A stretch of DNA of 64,000 nucleotides from CP2-2F sp034432555. GTDB taxonomy: Bacteria > Chloroflexota > Anaerolineae > Aggregatilineales > UBA2796. The notes below the pieces were generated by a model, which worked only from the letters and a program-made list of their open reading frames with translations, did no database searches and was not told the DNA's origin. Both the position numbers and the translations under genes were made by a program. The DNA is taken from contig DAOUBW010000037.1 in NCBI GenBank assembly GCA_034432555.1, positions 1 through 64,000 on the forward strand, given 5' to 3'. Shown in pieces: positions 1 through 8,887 of this stretch (positions within the stretch are counted from its first letter, which is position 1; every line of letters begins with the position of its first letter).

Positions 1-929
1 CCTTCAATGGCGCGCAGCACATCTTCCGAGAGTTTCAGGTCAGCCGCCTTCAGGTTATCCTCAAGCTGGCTGACCTTCGTGGCGCCCATGATCGCGCTGG
101 AAACGCCGCTGTGCCGCAGCGTCCACGCTAGGGCAAGCTGAGAGCGCGTCACGCCTAGATCATCGGCAATCGGCTTCAAATTCCGCACGCGCTGCACGTT
201 TTCTTCGGTCATCATGCGCTCTTTTGCCCAGTCCTCACGCGCAAAGCGCGAATCGGCTGGCACGCCTTCATCGTATTTGCCCGTCAACATGCCAAAGGCA
301 AGCGGCGACCACAGCACTAAACCGATGCCGTGTTGCACTGCCGTCGGCAGGATGTCCGTCTCGAAATGCTCGCGGTAGAGCATTGAATACTGCGGCTGTT
401 CGACCTGCGGCGGATACAAGCCGTAGCGCTCACACAGATCGCACGCCTCGCGCAGTTGTGCGCCCGACCAGACCGAAGTTCCCCAGTACAGCACCTTGCC
501 CATGCGGATCAGATCATCCATCGCACGGATCGTCTCGATCATGGGCGTTTCAGGGTCGGGACGGTGGCAGAAATACATATCCACGTAATCTGTGCCGAGC
601 CGTTGCAGTGATTTATCAATACTCTCGAAGATATGCTTGCGCGACAAGCCGCGATCATTGATGTCATCGCTCATTGACCAAAAGACTTTGGTAGCGATCA
701 CCAGTGTGTGGCGCGGAAACTGTTTCAAGACCGCACCCATTTGCTTTTCAGCCTCACCGCGCCCATAAACATCTGCCAAGTCGAAGTAGTTCACGCCGTT
801 GGCATAGGCGTATTCCACCACGCGGCGCGCTTCTTCTTCGGCAACTTTGCCCTCACCATAGTTGATCCAACCGCCAAAGCCCAGCACACTGACCTTCATA
901 CCAGCTGAGCCAAGCCGTCTGTACTGCAT
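1..929 (-). CDS. Aldo/keto reductase, KCNAB/YghZ-like (3' end outside window)
   Basis: NADPH-dependent oxidoreductase of the aldo/keto reductase superfamily, resembling the potassium-channel beta-subunit/YghZ branch, which reduces small aldehydes. The minus-strand frame starts at the ATG at 929 (MQYRRLGSAGMKVSVLGFGG) after an AAAGGA ribosome site and runs open to the window edge, so the C-terminus is missing. The catalytic tetrad is visible: Asp50 and Tyr55 (FDLADVYGRGEAE), Lys81 (IATKV) and His122 (YFCHRPDPETP). A TATAAT box lies upstream at 966-971. The substrate cannot be told from the sequence. Confidence 0.93.
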   Translation of the reverse strand, partial: MQYRRLGSAGMKVSVLGFGGWINYGEGKVAEEEARRVVEYAYANGVNYFDLADVYGRGEAEKQMGAVLKQFPRHTLVIATKVFWSMSDDINDRGLSRKHIFESIDKSLQRLGTDYVDMYFCHRPDPETPMIETIRAMDDLIRMGKVLYWGTSVWSGAQLREACDLCERYGLYPPQVEQPQYSMLYREHFETDILPTAVQHGIGLVLWSPLAFGMLTGKYDEGVPADSRFAREDWAKERMMTEENVQRVRNLKPIADDLGVTRSQLALAWTLRHSGVSSAIMGATKVSQLEDNLKAADLKLSEDVLRAIE

Positions 930-993
930 AGCAAAATCCTTTTTGTAAAGCAGGTTACACGCCCAATTATAAGCCATGCAGGGTGAGTTTGCC

Positions 994-1647
994 CTAGCCC
1001 TGCTCCAAGCGAAAGCCATGCCCGCGCACCGTCACGATGTATTGATGATCTTCCGTCGAAAACTCGTTGATCCGATCGCGCAAGCGGCGCACCAAGGCAT
1101 CAATCGCCTGCTCGCTGACGCCGCCGCTCTCGTCATCGGGCCACACCACTTGCACCACATCCTCACGCGTGCAAATGCCGCCGTTGGCATCAAAAAGGAG
1201 TTCCAGCAGGCGGTATTGCGGCACGCTGAGCGGCGGCACGATCTCACGCTCGCCCACGAAAACGCGCCGCGCATTCCGATCAAGGCGTAGGAGGTGCGCC
1301 GCCTGTAGCTGTTCAGGCGCCAGTGGCTCGGTGATCTCACTCGCCACAAAGATCAAGGTGACCATGCGCGCCAAGTCCAGCTCGTCGCCATCTTCAAGCA
1401 CCCGTGCGCCCTTCAGCGGAACACCGTTCACCCACGTGCCGTTCAAACTCTCCAAGTCTTGCACCCTATAGCGCCCTTCGTCGGTCTGCGTTAGGCGCAC
1501 ATGCTGGCGTGAGATTTTCGGCTCGTTGATGATGATGTCGCAGTCTGCCTCACGTCCGATCACTAACGGCGTGCGCTCGATGATCCAACTCTGACGCGCA
1601 AACTTACCACGATTGGCTACCAATTTTGGCGTTATGCTCTCGCTCAT
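994..1647 (-). CDS. FHA domain fused to OmpR-type winged helix
   Basis: A 217-residue cytoplasmic regulator. Residues about 1-95 form a forkhead-associated domain with the phosphothreonine-binding residues Gly31-Arg32, Ser46 and His49 (ISRQH) and Asn69-Gly70. Residues about 115-217 are a C-terminal winged helix of the OmpR/PhoB output type (DALVRRLRDRI, then VRGHGFRL). FHA-winged-helix proteins are thought to read Ser/Thr phosphorylation and act on DNA; no receiver domain is present, so it is not a classical response regulator. I chose the ATG at 1647 (AGGA 8 nt upstream) over a TTG two codons earlier. No kinase is adjacent. Confidence 0.88.
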   Translation of the reverse strand: MSESITPKLVANRGKFARQSWIIERTPLVIGREADCDIIINEPKISRQHVRLTQTDEGRYRVQDLESLNGTWVNGVPLKGARVLEDGDELDLARMVTLIFVASEITEPLAPEQLQAAHLLRLDRNARRVFVGEREIVPPLSVPQYRLLELLFDANGGICTREDVVQVVWPDDESGGVSEQAIDALVRRLRDRINEFSTEDHQYIVTVRGHGFRLEQG

Positions 1648-1679
1648 GGTCAATCCTGTCCCTGTATGCTCTGACTCAT

Positions 1680-3668
1680 CTAAGCGGTGGCAAACTCAAT
1701 GTATTCTTTGTGAACGCGCATTTCTTCGGTCACGCCGAGCAGTGTTAGCAGTTCGCTCACAAGGGATGCTTTGTATTCCGCATCATGCTTCGACCAGGTT
1801 TGGCTCTTGATCTCAACAAACGTGCCGCTGACCTGAGGGACGAGAATATCATCCACATTCAGGTAGAACAGCACACCCTTATAGAGGATATGCCAGCGGT
1901 GGCGCGTCTTTTGCACTTCATGCTCAGCGTTCGGGCGGAAATATTCGCGGTAAAAGCGCAGCGGGCGCGTTGCCGGCGCAATGAACTGTGAACGGCTGAG
2001 CAGCACTGCCCGATCAAACTCGCGCTCCTTGCTTGGTGCGGTGTAGGTCAGGCGCGTTCGCACGCTCGTCACGTCGCCTTCAGCGTTTAGTGCGTCATCT
2101 TCACGGTAGCGCACACGCCCTTGCGTTTCATCTAAGAAGGTGAAGTAAGTATCATACTGCCGATAGTGGCTCTTACGGACGACCTGCACGCGCTCATCAG
2201 CCAGCAGCGGCGCAACGAATGCTTCAGGGTTGACCGTCTGCGGCAGGCGTGATTTCACCTGTATCTCGAAACTTTCGGTCTGTGCCACGCCGCCAATGGC
2301 GATCAGCTTGTTCAGCAAGCTGCCTTCGCGGGCAATCAGGAAGGCATCAATCTCGCGGGCAAGCAAATTTGCCTCTGCCAGCAGTGCTGCCTCATCCAGC
2401 GTGAGCAGCACCTTGTCGCGCATCAGCCACACGCCGTTGACCATCACATGCACCACATCGGTGCTTTTTGCCGCGTAGACGATCTGACTATAGACGGCAT
2501 CTTCATCGCGGGAGAATTTCGGCGAATTGTGCAGCGTGTGAATATCCACCGTCACCATATCGGCGCGCTTGCCAACCTCTAGGCTGCCGGTGATCTCACC
2601 CATATGCATCGCTTGCGCGCCTAAGCGGGTTCCCATCAGCAGCGCTTGTTTGGCGGGCAGCACGGTTGGATCGAGTGTGGCACCTTTGGCGAGGATAGCG
2701 GCAAGGCGCACTTCCTCAAACATATCCAAGTCGTTATTGCTGGCGGGTCCGTCCGTGCCAATCCCAACGTTCAAGCCGCGCCCTAGCATCTCGTTAATTG
2801 GCGCGATGCCACTTGCCAGTTTCAGATTGCTGGTTGGGCAGTGCGCGATGCCGGTGCGGTGATTAAACAGGGTGCGAATTTCGCCAGAGTCAACGTGGAC
2901 GCAATGCGCGGCAAGCGTCTTAGCGTCCAGCACGCCCAGCTTTTTAATGCGCGGCACGACCGGCATTTGGAACTCGGTGCGGCTGTCATCCACCTCTTGG
3001 CGTGTCTCGCTGACGTGGATGAGCAACGGCACATCAAATTCTTTGGCAAGGTCAGCACAGGCGCTCAGGATGTCGTCCGTGCAGGTGTAGGGCGCGTGGG
3101 GCGCCACAGCAGGCACAATCAGCGGATGATCTTTCCAGTCTTGGATGAATTGGCGCGTGTATTGCAGGCTATCTTCATAGCTGGCTGCATCCGGCGACGG
3201 GAATTTCAGCACAGTTTGCCCACAGACGGCGCGCATTCCCGCCTCTGCGGTGGCGGCTGCCACGTCCGCCTCAAAGTAGTACATATCAGCGAACATGGTA
3301 ATGCCGCTGCGGATCATCTCAGCGCAGGCGATTTTCGTCCCTAAGCGGCAGAAGTGCGGATTGACGAAACTTTGTTCGGTCGGCATCATGTAGCCGATCA
3401 GCCATACATCAAGGCGCAGATCGTCCGCCAAGCCGCGCAGCAGTGTCATAGCGGCGTGCGTGTGCGTGTTGACCAAGCCGGGCATGATCACCTGACCCTC
3501 ACACAGCACCAGCTCATCGGCGATATAGTGATCGGCGATAGCATCCGCCGTGCCAACTGCCACGATCACATCCTTTTTGACGGCGACTGCGCCGTTTACA
3601 TACACATCCATGGCAGCGTTCATGGTCAGCAGGATGCCGCCGCTCAAAATTTTATCAACCCGTTCCAT
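1680..3668 (-). CDS. mtaD: MTA/SAH deaminase-type amidohydrolase fused to a CYTH-like domain
   Basis: Residues about 1-445 are a metal-dependent amidohydrolase of the 5'-methylthioadenosine/S-adenosylhomocysteine deaminase family, acting in methionine and adenosine salvage: His69-x-His71 (NTHTH), His218 (LLIHVSE), a His pair at 255/258 and Asp306 (GIGTDGPASNN). The family usually ends near residue 440. Here about 200 residues follow, starting near 466 with FEIQVKSR (a weakened ExExK strand), YFTFLDETQGRVRYRED and, near the end, FVEIKS, a pattern like CYTH/triphosphate-tunnel proteins. ATG at 3668 follows GGAGAG. The deaminase call is firm, the CYTH call moderate, and the combined role unknown. 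No frameshift joins the parts. Confidence 0.85.
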   Translation of the reverse strand: MERVDKILSGGILLTMNAAMDVYVNGAVAVKKDVIVAVGTADAIADHYIADELVLCEGQVIMPGLVNTHTHAAMTLLRGLADDLRLDVWLIGYMMPTEQSFVNPHFCRLGTKIACAEMIRSGITMFADMYYFEADVAAATAEAGMRAVCGQTVLKFPSPDAASYEDSLQYTRQFIQDWKDHPLIVPAVAPHAPYTCTDDILSACADLAKEFDVPLLIHVSETRQEVDDSRTEFQMPVVPRIKKLGVLDAKTLAAHCVHVDSGEIRTLFNHRTGIAHCPTSNLKLASGIAPINEMLGRGLNVGIGTDGPASNNDLDMFEEVRLAAILAKGATLDPTVLPAKQALLMGTRLGAQAMHMGEITGSLEVGKRADMVTVDIHTLHNSPKFSRDEDAVYSQIVYAAKSTDVVHVMVNGVWLMRDKVLLTLDEAALLAEANLLAREIDAFLIAREGSLLNKLIAIGGVAQTESFEIQVKSRLPQTVNPEAFVAPLLADERVQVVRKSHYRQYDTYFTFLDETQGRVRYREDDALNAEGDVTSVRTRLTYTAPSKEREFDRAVLLSRSQFIAPATRPLRFYREYFRPNAEHEVQKTRHRWHILYKGVLFYLNVDDILVPQVSGTFVEIKSQTWSKHDAEYKASLVSELLTLLGVTEEMRVHKEYIEFATA

Positions 3669-3795
3669 AGCTCATCTCTCCAAAAAGCGCTGATACAGCG
3701 TGCGCTTATTGCCTACCGAGTATACCGCATTTTAAGGTGCAGTGTGACGTAGGCGCGGTACAATGCAGCCGAACCTAAGCGAGGAATAAATCGCC

Positions 3796-5409
3796 ATGCG
3801 CCTGTTCGTTTTTCTTGCCTGTATATGTGCCTTATTCGCCAGCGCGCAGCCAAGCGCTGCCCTCGCTGCGCCCACCCACTACCCGCTGATCTTTGCCCGC
3901 TCAACGCCCGCCGCCCGTGAGTCCGCCCGCTTGCTGCTCGTCGGTGATGTCTCTTTTGCGCGTGGCGTGGCAGCCTTTGCCGAACGCAACGGCGCACAAA
4001 CGCCATTGCAACAGGTTGCACCGCTGATTCAAGCGGCGGATTATGCGGTGGGCAACTATGAAGGCGTCATCGCGGCGGATGGCGTGGGTGAACGCCGCGA
4101 AGGTGCTTACCGTTTGCGCGCCGTGCCTGAAGCAGCCGCACACTTAGCCAACGCGGGCTTTGATGCCTTCAGCCTTGCCAACAATCATAGCTATGATTAT
4201 GGCGCGGAAGGCTTGGCAGCTACACAAGCGCACCTAAAGGCAGCAGGCATCGCCGATTTTGGCGTGGCGGATAGCGAATACAGCGTGGCGGTGCGCGGCG
4301 TGCGCCTTGCATGGCTTGCCTTCACCCTTGTGCCTGATCCGCCTGATGCACCTGATGCGCGCCGCAATTGGCTATCGCCCGCTGACCAGCCGCGCTTGAC
4401 GGCGGCAATCCGTGCGGCGCGTGCCGAGGCAGACGTGGTCATTGTGTTGCTGCACTGGGGCGCGGAATATGACCTGTGCCATGCCGCATGGCAGACTGCC
4501 CTAGCGCGTGCCGCTGTGGAGAGCGGCGCGGCAGTGGTGGTTGGGCATCATTCGCACGTGGTGGGGCAGTATGAGGTTTATCAGGACGGGCTGATCGCCT
4601 ACAGTTTGGGCAACTTCCTCTTTGATCAGGATCGGCGGGCAGGGCTGGCGCTGTGGGTGACGGTTGACCGCGACGGGCTGGCAGAGGTGCGCGCACTCGG
4701 CGTGGATGCGGCTGTGCAGCCCACATGGTACGATCCTGCCCGCAGTGCGCTCAGCTTGCGCGGCAAGGTGCTGCTGGCAGAAATGCCCGCCGCCGCCTAC
4801 AGCCTTGCCGATGGCGCGCTCCAAGCCTTTCCGTTTGAGGTAGGGTCGCTGCCCAGCGCGCCCTGCCGCGAAGACCGCACGCCGCGCCTTATCGGCAAGG
4901 TTGACCTGCGCGGCGATGGCGATCCTGAGCGCGTGGAGATTGCCGACGGCGTGCTGCGCGTCTATAAGGGTGAGCAGTTGGTGTGGCAGAGCTATGATCA
5001 GTGGTGGGTAGCCGATGCCGCCTTAGGCGATCCGAATTGGGACGGGCGCGAGGAAGTCGTCCTTCTGTTTTGGAAGCAGGACGCGCTCAACGCACCCATC
5101 ACCACGCACCCACACCTGCTTGGCTACCGTGGCGGGCAGTATCAGATCATCTGGGGCGGCTCTGATCCGCGCCGTTGGCTGGAGTCACTGGCAATTGCCG
5201 ATCTGGATGGCGATGGCAACGCTGAGCTAATCGCCATTGAGCGCGATTTTGACGGGCTGCCGCACCAAGCCCGCTATCGGGTAGCTCTTTCGGTATGGCA
5301 CGGCTGGGGCTTCGCCCAGCGTTGGTTGGGTGCCTATGGCACGCACACGCGCCTTGTCCCTTTCCGCAGCGCAGAGGGCGCATGGCGCGTGGCAGCCCTG
5401 ACGCACTAG
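3796..5409 (+). CDS. CapA/PgsA-type metallophosphatase-fold protein, exported
   Basis: A 537-residue exported protein. Residues 1-25 form a signal peptide (hydrophobic run, then ALAAP). The PGA_cap (poly-gamma-glutamate capsule) domain covers about 45-300 with Asp51 (GDVSF), NYEG near 87-90, LANNHSYDYG near 128-136, LLHWGAEY and VVGHHSHVVG, the calcineurin-like metal-site pattern of CapA/PgsA. The last about 170 residues contain DLDGDGNAELIAI, an FG-GAP/VCBS-like calcium-binding repeat. It may act on cell-surface polymer, but no other capsule genes are adjacent. A TACAAT box is at 3759-3764. It converges with the next gene, with 3 bases between. Confidence 0.85.
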   Translation: MRLFVFLACICALFASAQPSAALAAPTHYPLIFARSTPAARESARLLLVGDVSFARGVAAFAERNGAQTPLQQVAPLIQAADYAVGNYEGVIAADGVGERREGAYRLRAVPEAAAHLANAGFDAFSLANNHSYDYGAEGLAATQAHLKAAGIADFGVADSEYSVAVRGVRLAWLAFTLVPDPPDAPDARRNWLSPADQPRLTAAIRAARAEADVVIVLLHWGAEYDLCHAAWQTALARAAVESGAAVVVGHHSHVVGQYEVYQDGLIAYSLGNFLFDQDRRAGLALWVTVDRDGLAEVRALGVDAAVQPTWYDPARSALSLRGKVLLAEMPAAAYSLADGALQAFPFEVGSLPSAPCREDRTPRLIGKVDLRGDGDPERVEIADGVLRVYKGEQLVWQSYDQWWVADAALGDPNWDGREEVVLLFWKQDALNAPITTHPHLLGYRGGQYQIIWGGSDPRRWLESLAIADLDGDGNAELIAIERDFDGLPHQARYRVALSVWHGWGFAQRWLGAYGTHTRLVPFRSAEGAWRVAALTH

Positions 5410-5412
5410 GCG

Positions 5413-6687
5413 CTATATGCGAATATCGTGCAGCGTCCAGTCGGCGTTTTGCCAGGCGCCGGCGCCCTGCAATAGCCATGCCATCGCCGGGATGCCGATC
5501 ATAGCAAAGCGTGCGTAGGCGCGCCGCACCGCCGTCGCCGTGACGGGCGTCCGATCCGCGGGACCAACCTCTGTGCCGATGATCGGTTTGCCCTGCGCCC
5601 AAGCCCGCCATTGGGCAATCGGCGTGATCAGGTCGCTGCCATCGGGCTGCTGCCAATAGCAGTGAATGGCGAACCAATCGGCGGCGCGCACCGCCTCTAG
5701 GCTTTGCGCCATGAAGGTTGGCTCGGCAAGGCGCGTGTTCGGCACGTCAATGCCGGGCGAGAGCGCCGGGAAGCCGATTTTGGCAGTCGGAAAGGCGGTT
5801 CGGTAGGCGTTCAGCACGCCCATGAACCACGCTGCAAAGCCGCGCCCATCTGCCCAAGCGCGCCCTAAGCCCTCAATGACGAGATTTGGCTCGTTATGCA
5901 CCTGAATGATGAACGGCGCGCTGCCCAGCGCCTGCTGATATTCGCGCAAGATGGGCAAGGTTGCGCTCACGAAATCGGCAGGGTTGGCGGTGATTGGCGC
6001 ATGGGTGGCTGCCCGAATCACGAAATGCTGCACGCCCATGCCGCGAAAGAGCTTGATCGCATGGCTTGCCTGCCCTGCCTCGTAGGCAGCAATCATCACC
6101 GCGCCGATGTTGTTGGCGCGCACCAGCTCCAATTCTCGATCTGTGGGCGCCCAGCCGCCGGCTGAGGCATGAACACCACGCACCAGCGGCGGGATCAGAT
6201 CGGCGGCAGCAATGCGGATGCTCTCCTCAGGCTTTTCTTCCAAAGATTTGATGCTGATCGGCGTGCCGTCGGTGGGTGTCTGCGGAAGGGTGACGAACTG
6301 CGCCGAGACGAAGCCTTCCAGATCGCCAACGCGCACGCGCAGCCAGCCGTTTGCCGTCTCTTCTAAAATTTCGAGCTCTGCCTCAAAAGAAAGGATGCGT
6401 AAAATCGGCTGTGCAGTATCCGCGCCGCGCCGCAGATTTAGCCCGTCGCGTGTGTTGACCTTGCCAAAACGGCGCAGGCTGATGCTGACGGCTGGCGCGA
6501 GTTGTACCTGATCAGCGAATAGGTAGCCCTCGCGCCCTTCAACGCGCACCTGCACCCAATCGCCCACCTGCCCAAGCACACTCACAGGCGTGCCTTCCGC
6601 CAAGGTTGCTAAGGTTGGTGCGTTAACGCTTGGCGCAGCGCGCAGTTTTGGCGCACTCCGCACGGCGCTGCCACTTGAAGTTGTCAT
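5413..6687 (-). CDS. Two SH3-like domains plus glycoside-hydrolase-like (alpha/beta)8 domain
   Basis: A 424-residue protein. The first about 135 residues hold two bacterial SH3 repeats (GDWVQVRVEGREGYLFADQV and ANGWLRVRVGDLEGFVSAQF), which usually bind cell wall. From about residue 165 on it resembles a clan-A glycosidase: Glu266 in HNEPN would be the acid/base and Glu373 in GTEVG the nucleophile. I chose the ATG at 6687 (GAGGCG upstream) over an ATG 17 codons earlier. No signal peptide is seen with either start, which is odd for a wall-binding protein. The substrate is unknown. Confidence 0.75.
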   Translation of the reverse strand: MTTSSGSAVRSAPKLRAAPSVNAPTLATLAEGTPVSVLGQVGDWVQVRVEGREGYLFADQVQLAPAVSISLRRFGKVNTRDGLNLRRGADTAQPILRILSFEAELEILEETANGWLRVRVGDLEGFVSAQFVTLPQTPTDGTPISIKSLEEKPEESIRIAAADLIPPLVRGVHASAGGWAPTDRELELVRANNIGAVMIAAYEAGQASHAIKLFRGMGVQHFVIRAATHAPITANPADFVSATLPILREYQQALGSAPFIIQVHNEPNLVIEGLGRAWADGRGFAAWFMGVLNAYRTAFPTAKIGFPALSPGIDVPNTRLAEPTFMAQSLEAVRAADWFAIHCYWQQPDGSDLITPIAQWRAWAQGKPIIGTEVGPADRTPVTATAVRRAYARFAMIGIPAMAWLLQGAGAWQNADWTLHDIRI

Positions 6688-6885
6688 ACTTCGCCTCACT
6701 TTTTGCCCTGAATGCTCACCTCTGATCGTAGCATACAATTGGCGAAAGCGATGCGCCGCGCAGTTGCTGAAAAACTAGCCCGATCCAAACCAAGCCAGCA
6801 CGCACGGTTCAGGGCAAAGCTGCGCTATAATTTAGCTGTATCGTGGTCTAAGGCAAAGCTGCACATAGAAAGCGCAGGGTGATAA

Positions 6886-7242
6886 ATGCCACTTGCACTG
6901 GTGCTTGAGGACGACAAGGACATTCGCCTACTTTTCAGCGATGCGCTGCAAGCCAGCAATTTTGAGGTGATTATGGCGGGGTCGGTGGCAGAAGCCATTG
7001 ATCTGTTAGCCGATCACCACCCGGACATCGCCTTCATTGATATGAACTTGCCCGAACGGCTTGGCACAGACCTTGTGCGCTATGTGCGGACGCAGCCGCG
7101 GCTTGCCAATATGAAATTGGTGGTGGTGACGGCAAATCGGCAGATGCAGGACAGTGTGGAGCAGATGGGCGTTGATCTGTTCTTGTTGAAGCCGGTCTCA
7201 ATCGCAGAGATGTTGATGTTGGCGCAGCGCCTCATCTCATAG
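6886..7242 (+). CDS. Single-domain response regulator (receiver only)
   Basis: A stand-alone CheY-like receiver of 118 residues. The acidic pocket is Asp9-Asp10, the phospho-acceptor Asp52 (FIDMNLP), the switch residue Thr82 (VVVTA) and Lys102 (LLKPV). It lacks an output domain, so it probably works through protein contacts. A TATAAT box sits at 6826-6831. It faces the roadblock/V4R/receiver operon across about 50 bases (7243-7294), so a shared pathway is possible but not shown. No histidine kinase is in the window. Confidence 0.93.
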   Translation: MPLALVLEDDKDIRLLFSDALQASNFEVIMAGSVAEAIDLLADHHPDIAFIDMNLPERLGTDLVRYVRTQPRLANMKLVVVTANRQMQDSVEQMGVDLFLLKPVSIAEMLMLAQRLIS

Positions 7243-7294
7243 GCGCCTCTTAACGCGAGGCTGAAGGCGAGATGAAGCGCTACGCGTAGGCGTT

Positions 7295-8164
7295 TTAGGC
7301 TTGTTCGGTGCGGCGCTTATCGAGTTCTGCGCGCAAGCCCGCAAAATCGAACAGGCTTGCCTCTGCGGAGTTCAGCGGCGTCACGATCAGGCGCAGGTGC
7401 CCTTTGGTTTCGGGCAAGTGCATCTTTTCACGGTCTTTCATGGGATAAAAGTATTCCATAGACTGCTGAATGCGCGTCTCGATGCGCTGCTGAAGGGTTG
7501 GGCTCTTGGTCTGATCGGTGAGGATGACGAACTCGTTTTCTTGCAAATGCCCGACGAAATCACCATCGCTGCCCGATTCGCGCAGCGCGTTGTTGATCAT
7601 AAGCGTAACGGCGCGCAGCACATCGTCGGCGTTCACAAAGCCATACGTCTCGCGGAAGCCATCCAAGCCACGCACTTCCACCGCCAAAAGCGCCCATGGC
7701 TGTTCCGAGAGCAGCAAGCCGTTCACTTTTTCTTCGACCAGGGAACCTTCCGGAAGGTTCGTCACGCGGTTGGTCAGCGGTGCTTGTTCAGCGCGGCGCA
7801 GCACGTTTCGCACGCGCAGGCGCAGTTCTTGAATATCAAAGGGCTTGGTGATGTAGTCCACCACGCCTAATTCAAGCCCTGCCAGTTTGTCCACGCGATC
7901 CCGCTTTTCAGTCAGGAAGATGACCGGAATATCTTGGGTGCGGCGGTTGGTGCGAATGCGCCGACAGACTTCGTAGCCGTCAATATCAGGCAGGCGAATA
8001 TCCAAGACGACCAGATCGGGCGCGTGTTCCCGCGCAAGGCGCACGCCTTCTTCACCCCACGCCGCCGAAAGCACCTCGTAGCCCTGTACGGTGAAGAAAT
8101 TCTGCAACAACTCAGAGAGATCAGGATCATCTTCCACGATCATGATCCGCGCTTTATCTGACAC
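7295..8164 (-). CDS. Response regulator with degenerate GGDEF-like output domain
   Basis: A 289-residue cytoplasmic protein. The receiver domain (1-120) is intact: Asp12-Asp13, phospho-acceptor Asp55 (VVLDIRLPD), Thr85 and Lys107 (YITKPFD). Residues about 130-285 follow the layout of a GGDEF domain (TNLPEGSLVEEKVNGLL, VEVRGLDGFRETYGF), but the signature loop reads HLQENEFVIL instead of GGDEF, so cyclic-di-GMP synthesis is not expected. It may be a nucleotide sensor or protein scaffold. It is last in a three-gene minus-strand operon behind roadblock and V4R genes, 44 bases after the latter. Confidence 0.87.
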   Translation of the reverse strand: MSDKARIMIVEDDPDLSELLQNFFTVQGYEVLSAAWGEEGVRLAREHAPDLVVLDIRLPDIDGYEVCRRIRTNRRTQDIPVIFLTEKRDRVDKLAGLELGVVDYITKPFDIQELRLRVRNVLRRAEQAPLTNRVTNLPEGSLVEEKVNGLLLSEQPWALLAVEVRGLDGFRETYGFVNADDVLRAVTLMINNALRESGSDGDFVGHLQENEFVILTDQTKSPTLQQRIETRIQQSMEYFYPMKDREKMHLPETKGHLRLIVTPLNSAEASLFDFAGLRAELDKRRTEQA

Positions 8165-8208
8165 GCTTAGCCCCTATCTGTTGCCCTAGTACGCTTGTGT
8201 GCTGGAAC

Positions 8209-8844
8209 TCAACCAATTGGCTCTTTGAAAACCACAAACACGCCGTGTTCGTCGCCTTTTGCCTTGCACTCGGTCTCCACCACGCGGAATTCATGCCCGC
8301 CGCTGACCCAACGCAAGCCTTCTTGCAGCAGACCGACTGCCGTATGCCCAACGGGTTTATCGGTAGTGCGTCCCCAGCAGAGTGGGCAGCGCTTGATGAT
8401 GTAGGCGTAGTGGTCGTCGTGTTCTTCAACCACGCTGAGCTGATCGCTGAAGTTGGTGAAGATGGTTGCCATAGCGGGCAAGCCCATCCGCAGCTTGGCA
8501 CTGAGCGGCAGCACCTTAAAGGCGAGGTCGCCGGCGCCTGCCAACGCGCCAAAATTTTTCAGACCTTGGGCAAAACAAGCACGCCCGGCGCGCAGCGCCA
8601 AACCGCGCCCACCGCGTGGACCGTACATATCCTCTAGGGCAACTTGCAGCGCTGTGAAGTGCGTAAAGTCAAACTGCCGTTCAAGGTTATCGGGTGGATA
8701 ATTGTCAATAAACTGCTGCAAGCCCGCCAGATTGAGAATGGCGTTCAACCCATTCTTTCCCATCACATCTTCCATTGCCATCAAGAAGATGCGGGCAATC
8801 TTGTTTGGGTAATACAAGCCGCTGAGTTCTTTTACTTGGGACAC
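8209..8844 (-). CDS. V4R-domain (4-vinyl reductase-like) small-molecule-binding protein
   Basis: 211 residues. The C-terminal half carries the V4R pattern: Cys153-x2-Cys156 (RCPLCWG) and TECKAKGDEHGVFVVF near 191-205, the conserved cysteine/GD signature of the family. V4R domains bind hydrophobic ligands or metals and occur in bacteriochlorophyll-related proteins and transcriptional regulators. The N-terminal half (about 1-110) is helical and aligns with similar Chloroflexota proteins from memory only. It sits between roadblock and receiver genes, which suggests the sensing subunit of a signalling module. The ligand is unknown. Confidence 0.7.
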   Translation of the reverse strand: MSQVKELSGLYYPNKIARIFLMAMEDVMGKNGLNAILNLAGLQQFIDNYPPDNLERQFDFTHFTALQVALEDMYGPRGGRGLALRAGRACFAQGLKNFGALAGAGDLAFKVLPLSAKLRMGLPAMATIFTNFSDQLSVVEEHDDHYAYIIKRCPLCWGRTTDKPVGHTAVGLLQEGLRWVSGGHEFRVVETECKAKGDEHGVFVVFKEPIG

Positions 8845-8887
8845 GCAACCCTCCGTGCTATGGTATTATGCAGGTGTTTGAATGCGC

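Noticed and set aside
7295..8164. Active diguanylate cyclase
   Set aside because: The GGDEF signature is replaced by QENEF and catalytic residues are lost.
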